Source of the DNA: an uncultured Lachnospiraceae bacterium
GTDB taxonomy: Bacteria > Bacillota > Clostridia > Lachnospirales > Lachnospiraceae
Assembly (NCBI GenBank): GCA_947243855.1
Contig: CAMXIK010000010.1
Coordinates: 41,846 to 105,845, forward strand
Direction of reading: 5' to 3'
DNA: 64,000 nt
Shown: piece by piece, positions 19,203 to 27,000 of the stretch
Layout: every line of letters begins with the position of its first letter
Position numbering within the stretch: position 1 is the stretch's first letter
Notes under the pieces: generated by a model
Seen by the model: only the letters and a program-made list of their open reading frames with translations
What the model was told of the DNA's origin: nothing
The model's database searches: none
Position numbers and translations under genes: made by a program

Positions 19203-19916
19203 CTATTTTTCTTCTTTCTTTTCCCCGGTGTTATCCCCGTAAATTTCCTTCAATCCGTTCTTCACCATATTGTCGTAAGCGTTAATCATATGCTGATTCG
19301 CCAGCTTCTCGGCAAGCGAAGCGTCCCCCGCCTTAATGGCCTCCATAATCTGTCTGTGTTCCTCATTGGAGGCTCGTCCTCTGGTATTGGTCGCCAAAGT
19401 CTTCTGCCGGACACGCAGGACATATCTGTGAAAATCCCTCAGCGTATGCTCCAGCAGCTTGGAATCGCATGCCTCATAGAGAATGTCGTGAAACTTATTG
19501 TCAAGCTCCGCGATCTGGTCTAAATGCCCCTTCTCCTCATGGAAATCCGCAAGATAGATATTTTCCTCCATCTCCTCCATCTGATCCTTCGTGATCTTCT
19601 CCGTGGCGAGGCGGGCGCACAATCCTTCCAAAAGGGAACGGATCATATAGATGTCTTTTACATCCTTCGCCGTGATGCCCGTCACATAAGCGCCCTTATT
19701 GGGGACAATTTTAATCAGTCCCTCCAATTCCAACTGCCGGAAAGCTTCCCTGACCGGTGTGCGGCTTACCCCCAGCTCTTCGCCGATGGCCACTTCTTTC
19801 AGCTCCTCATGCTCCTTATACTTACCGCTTAAAATATCTTCCCGAAGCTTCTGAAAAACCCGTCCCCGCAGGGAATATTTGTCGTTCGATTCATACTTTT
19901 TATCGTAGTTTGTCAT
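19203..19916 (-). CDS. GntR-family regulator with FCD ligand domain
   Basis: 237 residues from the ATG at 19916 (GGAG just upstream; a frame to 19937 is possible). The N-terminal winged helix ([17 protein letters not shown], then [21 protein letters not shown], about 14-80) is classic GntR. The all-helical FCD domain (about 95-225) has the Asp/His metal-ligand pattern ([22 protein letters not shown]). FadR-subfamily proteins sense small organic acids. The promoter has a GTATAC-centred operator over its -10 box, so autorepression is likely. icd directly follows in the same transcript, suggesting a citrate-related or 2-oxoglutarate-related effector, by inference only. Confidence 0.9.
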   Translation of the reverse strand: MTNYDKKYESNDKYSLRGRVFQKLREDILSGKYKEHEELKEVAIGEELGVSRTPVREAFRQLELEGLIKIVPNKGAYVTGITAKDVKDIYMIRSLLEGLCARLATEKITKDQMEEMEENIYLADFHEEKGHLDQIAELDNKFHDILYEACDSKLLEHTLRDFHRYVLRVRQKTLATNTRGRASNEEHRQIMEAIKAGDASLAEKLANQHMINAYDNMVKNGLKEIYGDNTGEKKEEK

Positions 19917-20018
19917 TTTCTCCACACTTCTACACACATAAATTCCCGCAGACAGCCGTTTTCAGCCAAACTGATAGCAAGCTTGCCGTCCTCATCGGGT
20001 GTAAACCTCTTTGTACGA

Positions 20019-20052
20019 GTATAATTGTATACAATATACGCGATTCTGTCAA
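20019..20052 (-). promoter_or_regulatory. gntR-icd promoter with GntR-like operator
   Basis: Minus strand TTGACA (20047-20052), 17 bp, TACAAT (20024-20029). A perfect 12-bp palindrome ATTGTATACAAT (20024-20035) covers the -10 box. It is flanked by GTATA (20019-20023) and TATAC (20035-20039). GTATAC-type centres are common in FadR-subfamily operators. The leader to the start codon is about 100 nt. Confidence 0.7.
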
Positions 20053-20969
20053 TAATATCTGCACATTTTTTCTATGTCCAACATCCCCCAGCCCTGCTTG
20101 CTGCCATCCTCACCCAGATCTTTTGCAGTAAAAATCATTTGCCGTTTTACTTGTTCACTGCTCGCATAAGGGTATTTCTGTAAAAAGAGGGCCGCCGCGC
20201 CGGAGACGATCGGGGTGGACATGGACGTGCCGCTCTTTCTGATATAGGCGTCCCTATAGTTTCCCCTCCTGTCCCGATAGCACTGTACATTGCAGGACAT
20301 GACATCCGTACCGGGCGCTACAATATCCGGTTTCCTGTAAGGCAGATCGCTCCTGCCTCTTCCGGAATAATTTTCACACAGATCCCTTCTCGCCCCAAAA
20401 TAGCCGCCCTCATGGCATCCCACCGTAATGACCTTACGGCTCTCGCCAAGGGGAGACAGAGATCCTTTCTCCGGTCCTTTGTTTCCGGCGGCGCAGACCA
20501 CAACCACTCCCTGTTCACAAACCGCCTCTAAAAGTCCAGCCAGCGCATCCATGCGCTCCCCATCCCCACTCTCACCGATCCCGACGGAAATATTCAGCAC
20601 ACGGATACGGTAACGCAGACGATTCTCTATCACCCAGAGAAGTCCTTGGTACATGCTGTCGATACTGCCCTCCCCCTTTTCATCAAGCACCTTGCCTACA
20701 CAAAGTCTGCATGTAGGCGCAATTCCAGAAAACCGTCCTTTGGAAAGTCTTCCGCTTCCGCCGATACATCCGGCCACATGCGTTCCGTGTCCGCTATCAT
20801 CGTAAGCGTCCTTTTTATCGTTTACAAAATCACAAAAAGCGATAACCCTGTCTTCAAAATCAGGATGACCGCCTATTCCCGTATCCAGAACCGCAACGCA
20901 GATTTCCTGTGACGCCACATCATACTGTATTCTGTCGCTGCACCCTAGTTGTCTCTTTACCCTGTCCAT
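20049..20969 (-). CDS. Subtilisin-family (S8) serine protease without signal peptide
   Basis: 306 residues. The catalytic triad is complete: Asp29 in AVLDTGIG, His61 in SGHGTHVAG and Ser249 in KSGTSMSTP; the oxyanion Asn is in CAAGNKGPEKG. There is no signal peptide, no I9 propeptide and no C-terminal extension, so this is an intracellular-type subtilase comparable in layout to AprX/Isp. The ATG at 20969 has no ribosome site at normal distance; the closest is GGGAG in the 3' arm of the preceding terminator, 14 bases away. The 3' end overlaps the -35 region of the gntR promoter. The substrate is unknown. Confidence 0.88.
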   Translation of the reverse strand: MDRVKRQLGCSDRIQYDVASQEICVAVLDTGIGGHPDFEDRVIAFCDFVNDKKDAYDDSGHGTHVAGCIGGSGRLSKGRFSGIAPTCRLCVGKVLDEKGEGSIDSMYQGLLWVIENRLRYRIRVLNISVGIGESGDGERMDALAGLLEAVCEQGVVVVCAAGNKGPEKGSLSPLGESRKVITVGCHEGGYFGARRDLCENYSGRGRSDLPYRKPDIVAPGTDVMSCNVQCYRDRRGNYRDAYIRKSGTSMSTPIVSGAAALFLQKYPYASSEQVKRQMIFTAKDLGEDGSKQGWGMLDIEKMCRYY

Positions 20970-20976
20970 CGTACAT

Positions 20977-21016
20977 AAAAAAACTCCCGGCTTTAGATAT
21001 ATATTATGCCGGGAGT
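20977..21016 (-). terminator. Terminator of the LRR surface-protein operon
   Basis: ACTCCCGGC (20983-20991) and GCCGGGAGT (21008-21016) form a perfect 9-bp stem. On the minus strand a run of seven T follows (20977-20983). It lies 26 bp past the stop of the LRR gene and ends eight bases before the S8 protease start. Confidence 0.9.
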
Positions 21017-21041
21017 CAATTTATGCGCATATTCTACATTT

Positions 21042-23999
21042 TTATTTTCTATGCCCTATCCTGCGAAGTCTTCTCCGCCACCGCATCCATGTCGTCTTCC
21101 GATAGAAAAACATCGCCATCGACAGGAAGAACAAACCGGCACAGAGGAAATACTTCGGATGGATGCTGTAATCTCCGGTATCCGGGGAAGCGTCCTTCTT
21201 TCCGAGGGAGACAAACACCGCCTGCCCATCTTTCACGTCCGCAACCGCGACGCCGGAAGAACCATAATTATAGATACCGTAATCGGAGAAATGAGCCGCC
21301 TGAAACGCCACCGCGTCTTTTCCGTTTACCGATACGATACGGCTGTCAACCTCCTCCAACTGCCCATCCTCGTCCAGACACACTACATGAAGGTTATTTG
21401 ACAGCACACCGCTTGGAAGCGGCATGGTAATTTCCACCCGCTGTTTTCCTAGTCCCGTGATCGGTACATTGGTATGAGTATCCGTCATTTTGATCTCATA
21501 TGCGTGCAGGGAATGGGGCAGTTTATTTCCATAAATCGACTTGTACACATCGCCGATCTTCACCTTCGCTTCCTCGCTGTCCGCTATCTCAATCCGATAG
21601 CTGCCCTCATCGCCTTCCATAACCGCCGTCACATCCTGCGGTACGGAATAGCTGTTATTCATCACGGCGATGCCCGAACCCTGCTCCTGCGATTCCTCAT
21701 CCGCAAACATAAAAGGCGAACCCTGCTCCAACGTATAAGACTTACCGCCATAGGAAATCGACTCTCCCGCTACCGGACCCTTATTCCGCCTGTACAGGAT
21801 CGTCAGCGCGCCGTTTTCTTCCGATGAATCTCCGCCATTCGACCCTGCCGCTTTTTCCTCATCAACAGCCTGATCCGCCGCTGCAGCTTCGGCATCCGCC
21901 GCCTGATCGTCTGCGGAAGCCGCCGTTTCGTCTCCCCAGATCTCTTCATCCGCACTGCCCTTCCGGCAGATCACGCCAAAAAACTCGCTTCCCACAGAGG
22001 ACAGACAAGTCCCAGTCAAATCCGTGATCCCCTTCGGAATCACATAAGTGCGTATTCCCGTAAAAACAGGCCCCCTGTAGGTATCGCGGTACAGCTTTGT
22101 AGCCGCCTCCTCATAAGAGCGGGCTGGGAGCGTATCTCCCTCAAAAACAACCACGCCCTCCCTAATGGCTTCATTGTCAAAAGCACGAAGCCCTATCTCC
22201 TCCACGGAAGCGGGAATGATGACCGTCTGGATCGGACAGCCCGCGAAAGCCCTGTCTCGGATCTGCCGCACGCCTTTTCCGATCTGAATCTCATTTAAAT
22301 GCAGGCAATCCTCAAAAGCGCCCTCTCCGACCACAGACACGCTGTCCGGAATCTGTACCCGGTTCACATTGGTCTTTCCTTTAAACGCCTCTGCGCCTAT
22401 CGCCTTTACGGAGTCCGGAATGGCTACATCGCCGCCCTTTCCTCTGTAGGCAAGCAAGATACCGTCGCCCACAATCAAAAAGTCGCTGCCATCTCCCACG
22501 TTTCCCTTCCACTGCTCTATCCATGGCGTCTTGTCAAAAGCGGAAACGCCAATCTCTTTCACGCTGTCTGGAATCACGATATCCGTCAGTCCATCGCAGT
22601 GATAAAACGCCGCGTAACCGATTTCCTCCACCCCATCCGGAATCTGTACGGAAGTAAGACCCGCTCTCGCATAAGCAAATTCGCCGATCTTGCGGACACC
22701 GTCCGGAATCGAACAAGCCCCACTGTTATCATTATAATAAGCCTGCGCCGCTATGGTATCTCCATTCACAAGCGTGTATTTTGGGAACAAACCGCCCTTT
22801 GCATCCTCAGAACCCGCAAGACCGGGAACCGTATCAAGCTCTGGCTCCTCGGCTGGCGGTTCGCCGCCCAGAATTTCCCCTGTGCTGCCTACATTAACCG
22901 TAGCCTTGGCATTGTCCACCAACACATAGACCTCCTGCCCGACAACACGGGATTTGGCTTTCACACTGGGATCTTCCTCCTCTTCCATGGCATTCATATG
23001 AGTAACCTCATGATAATAATCCACGGGACCCAGATTCTGTACCGGCTCCTCCTGTGCGCTCTCCTCTCTCGCATCGTTCGGGATCGGCGCCTCCTCATAC
23101 TCGGACACATCGATATCTTCTAAAACCAAAGAATCCGCAAAGCTCTTCGCATAGGAGCCGTCCTCCGCATGGATGGCCAGCTTTGTACAGCCGTCAAAAG
23201 CCGTGCTGTGAATGGAATTGATGGAAATGGGAAGGGTAATATCCCGAAGCCGCACGCAGTCTTCAAAAGCCTTCATATCAATGCGTTTCACGGAATAGGG
23301 AATATCTACCGTTTTTATATTTTTGCAGTTAGAAAAGGAATACCCCGGAATCTCCGTTACGTTGCTGCTGACGCTCACATTCTGTAAGTTATAATCCCCC
23401 CAAAACGCATACGGCTTCACCTGCTCCACCAAAACAGGCATTTCATAGGAATCCGCCTGCCGCCCTGCCAGCACCTGATAAAGCACATTCTTTCCCTTTC
23501 TGTTATAGATCGCCCCATCCTCACAGACAAAGTTTTCGTTATCCCCATCGATGGATACGGACGCCAGACTGTAATTCCCCGCAAAAGCGCCGTTTCCAAG
23601 GCTCTTAAGACCGGAGCCGACAGTTACGTCACGCAGCGAAGCGCAGCCGGAAAACGCCGCGTTCTCAATCACTTCCACACTATCCGGCACATTGATACTC
23701 TCCAAATTTGAGCATTCGGAAAAAGCCCTCGCGCCAATGACCTCCACCCCGTCGCTCAACGTAACGTGACGCACCGAATCATTGCCCGCAAAGGCTTCCG
23801 CTTCTATCTTTTTTACCTGATTGGAAAGAGACACGTCCTCCGCCGTGCCATTGTACTTCACTAATGTAGTTCCGTCCATCTGAAAATCAGATGCGGCGGA
23901 GGAATCCTCCGCCTCCACATCTGATACTGGAATCTGTGTCACGGCGATCGCTGTCACCAGAAACAGCGTGCCGATCAGTTTTCTCAACCTTTTCCCCAT
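21042..23999 (-). CDS. BspA-type leucine-rich-repeat surface protein with SPDTGD sorting signal
   Basis: 985 residues from the ATG at 23999 (AGGGGG seven bases upstream). A signal peptide (KRLRKLIGTLFLVTAIAVTQIPVSDVEA) is followed by two blocks of LRR_5/BspA repeats (about 40-290 and 405-620; units like VEEIGYAAFYHCDGLTDIVIPDSV). An acidic Ala/Asp/Glu linker and a beta-rich region follow. The C-terminus has SPDTGD, a hydrophobic helix (YFLCAGLFFLSMAMFF) and a very basic tail, so it is a cell-wall sorting signal that is not LPxTG. The adjacent gene ends in the same way (TPKTGD). A class B sortase at 31.9-33.1 kb is the candidate transpeptidase. Such proteins bind host matrix or other cells; the ligand is unknown here. 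Confidence 0.9.
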   Translation of the reverse strand: MGKRLRKLIGTLFLVTAIAVTQIPVSDVEAEDSSAASDFQMDGTTLVKYNGTAEDVSLSNQVKKIEAEAFAGNDSVRHVTLSDGVEVIGARAFSECSNLESINVPDSVEVIENAAFSGCASLRDVTVGSGLKSLGNGAFAGNYSLASVSIDGDNENFVCEDGAIYNRKGKNVLYQVLAGRQADSYEMPVLVEQVKPYAFWGDYNLQNVSVSSNVTEIPGYSFSNCKNIKTVDIPYSVKRIDMKAFEDCVRLRDITLPISINSIHSTAFDGCTKLAIHAEDGSYAKSFADSLVLEDIDVSEYEEAPIPNDAREESAQEEPVQNLGPVDYYHEVTHMNAMEEEEDPSVKAKSRVVGQEVYVLVDNAKATVNVGSTGEILGGEPPAEEPELDTVPGLAGSEDAKGGLFPKYTLVNGDTIAAQAYYNDNSGACSIPDGVRKIGEFAYARAGLTSVQIPDGVEEIGYAAFYHCDGLTDIVIPDSVKEIGVSAFDKTPWIEQWKGNVGDGSDFLIVGDGILLAYRGKGGDVAIPDSVKAIGAEAFKGKTNVNRVQIPDSVSVVGEGAFEDCLHLNEIQIGKGVRQIRDRAFAGCPIQTVIIPASVEEIGLRAFDNEAIREGVVVFEGDTLPARSYEEAATKLYRDTYRGPVFTGIRTYVIPKGITDLTGTCLSSVGSEFFGVICRKGSADEEIWGDETAASADDQAADAEAAAADQAVDEEKAAGSNGGDSSEENGALTILYRRNKGPVAGESISYGGKSYTLEQGSPFMFADEESQEQGSGIAVMNNSYSVPQDVTAVMEGDEGSYRIEIADSEEAKVKIGDVYKSIYGNKLPHSLHAYEIKMTDTHTNVPITGLGKQRVEITMPLPSGVLSNNLHVVCLDEDGQLEEVDSRIVSVNGKDAVAFQAAHFSDYGIYNYGSSGVAVADVKDGQAVFVSLGKKDASPDTGDYSIHPKYFLCAGLFFLSMAMFFYRKTTWMRWRRRLRRIGHRK

Positions 24000-24027
24000 A
24001 GGATTCCCCCTCGGGCTCACAAGTCCC

Positions 24028-27000
24028 CTACGCTTTTACTTTGGCCGGTCTCTTTTTATCCCGTTTCAGGAACAAGATCATCGACACACAAGCCAATCCG
24101 AGCGACAAGAACCACTTCGGATGAATCGGGTCACCGGTCTTAGGCGTCGTATCGAGCATACCCTCAACCAGATTGCCGGTATCCACATAAATCGTATAAG
24201 GCGAGAAGTGGGTTGCCCGGAATCGGATACAAGGCACACCGTTAATCGTTGTAAAGTTCTCATTCAAACTCTCTAACTGATCACCGTTAATAACCGCGCC
24301 CGCCATGTTGTTACCGCCATATGCCACCAGTGAATCCGGAATCGGGATCGTGATATCCACGGAAAGTCCTGTCGTATCCGAAATCTTCGTGGTTCCGGTG
24401 GAATCATAGAGGCTGATATCCATCGCATAGTAAAGGATATTATCCAAAGTACCATACTTGTTCGTAAGGGCCGCCGCTACTGCGCGGGTCGCCTCGTCGG
24501 TCTCGGTAATCTTCACAATAAAGTTATCCGTAGAACCGTTCACATTCGCCGTCGCCAAATCCCTGTTAGAGATACCCGGCTTCTCAATATCCACTCTGGT
24601 ATTGCCATTATCGTTCGTTGTATTGCCGCCCGTATTGCCAACGCTTCCGCCCGTACCCGGCGCGGTTGTCGCTCTAGGCGCCGTATCCTCCACAAAGTTT
24701 GCCTTGATCGATACGTTATTGGCTGGCATCTGGAAGGTGGTTGCCGGCAGACTTACGCTTACAAGCGTCACACCGTTGGACTCCGTCGTCCACTTATCAA
24801 ACCGCATACCCGCCGCCGGCTGTGCCGCCGTAACGATAACCATCGTGCCCGGCGCATAGCTTCCGGAACCAAATCCGTTCTCTACAAATACCGTGTACAT
24901 ACCTGCTCCGCTCGTGTTCGTAGTGGAGGTCGTACTGGTAGAGCTTCCAGAAGAACTGCTGGAGCTGTTCTTGCTGCTGCTCGAGCTGCTGCTCGTACTG
25001 CTGTTGCTCGTTGTACCGCCACTGGTCGTTCCACTGCTCGTCGTACCGCCACTGGTATTCGTGGAACCGCCGCTGGTGGTGCCGCCGCCATTTGGCGAAG
25101 CTTTATACAATGCAACAACCGTCAAATTGCCGTTTACAACCGTCTGCGCTGTCCATGCGCCAGCAGTGCCGTTACCACTGCTGAATCCAGCCGCCTCAAA
25201 TCCTTGATGAACTGGGTGGAGAGGCTCCGGCCATCCCATATCGGCAAAGCTCTTGCCTGCGTCCACATAATATTTTCCGTCGGTCGGATTAGAACCTCTG
25301 CCCGCTAACTGCTGGCCGTCCACACCGTCAAGGAATTCTACCATATACTTGCCGTCTATCGGCGCGCCGCCGTCATAATGGCCTTGCGCGTAGAAAATGG
25401 TATCTTCGGTAATGGGATCTCTTAAGGACTTACCATCCATGCGTACCCACTTTTCAAAAGTCCAATTGTCCATCTTCGGATCAGCCGGAAGAGCCGGTAT
25501 TGATTCTCCATTCGTTACATACTGCGGATTATTGATGGGACTCCCAAGTCCATCCACCAAATCTTCAATCACCTTATAATTGGCGTCATAGAAAGTAACC
25601 TTCCACTGTTTTCCAAAAGGCTTATCGGACATCACGAGCTTATACTCGTCTCCGTACTCCTTCACATACCGTACCACTGCCGAATCTTCGGGGGCATTCA
25701 CAGTCGTCATTACCGTCTTATTCTCATCAAACGCACCGCCCGAAATCTTCACCTCAGAGCCGTAAATCGTGAGTTCGCGCAGATTATTGGCCCCCACAAA
25801 AGCGCCGCGTCCGATATCATTCACCGTAATCGGAAGCACCACCGTCTGTAGATTATCACTGTTTCTAAAGCAGTCGTCCGGAATGACTTTCAGCCCTGCA
25901 GTATTATTACTGCCAAAATTAATCTCGGTAAGGTTATCGCAATCCTCGAATGCGCCCGGCTTAATTGCGCTTACGCTCTTTAGATTACTGTCGCCGCTAT
26001 CGCCGCTTCCAACGCTGACAATCGGCGGTCCGACTTTGCTCTTTCTTCCCCTTGCGGACAGACACTCTTCGATCGTCAAAGAACCGTCCGTATTCTTCGA
26101 ATAAATAATACCGTTGGTCGTGGTATACCACTCGTTGTCGCCCACCGTCTCCATCTCATAACAGCCGCGGAACGGCGCGACGCCGATATCGCTGCACTTA
26201 GCTCCAAGATCCACTGATAACAGCTGCTCGCAGCTATCAAAGGCATAATCGGGTAAATACTGTACGCTGTTCAAGACAACAGACGTAATCTGGTCGTTAC
26301 CGCGTTTATATTTCTCACCCTTATCATCGCCCAATTTTTCATCGTAATATCCGCTGAACAAACCGGGAACCGCATCCGTGGGGTCCGTATCGTCCTTCTC
26401 CGTAGAACCCGTATACATATACCATGCCTCGCCCTGTTTCGCGCTGCCAAAATAGCGTTCACGGTTCACTTGATTGTTCTCACGTCCCGTTCTGTTTCCG
26501 TCATCACCCTTCACGCCATAAACATAGCTGTATACATCGATAGAATCCACGCCCTCCGGCACTTCGATATTGCGTACACTATCAAGCAGACTCAGCTCGG
26601 TATCCGTCGGATCGCTGACGCCTATTTCATAGTCAAACTTACTATAATACGGTAACGCTTTTTCCGCTGCATAAGCCACAATCGGCTCAAAGAAGAATTC
26701 AGCCACCTTACCCTTAGCGCCGTCGCCGCCTCCTGTAGTTCCACTGCTTGTGGTCCCGCCAGCTCCCGGATTCGGGTTTGGAGCCGCCGCAGGCCATGTG
26801 TCAGAATCGGCAACAAAAGTAGGATTTACCCACGGTCCATAATTGTCTGAATTATAGACAGCCGTTCTCTCCTCATCTGTCGTGGCATTAATCCATGCAT
26901 TCTTAAACGCCTCGCGGCGGAAGTCGTTCTCCTCACCGCCCCATGCCGCATAGGACTGATCCTTCCGCATTTCCACATAATTTTTATACGGATGCTCAAA

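Noticed and set aside
22299..23123. Plus-strand frame of 274 codons within the LRR gene
   Set aside because: Shadow of repeated LRR codons; no start signals.
24880..25090. Repeat-rich Ser/Thr/Gly DNA as a separate repeat element
   Set aside because: It is the low-complexity linker of the giant LRR protein, in frame throughout.
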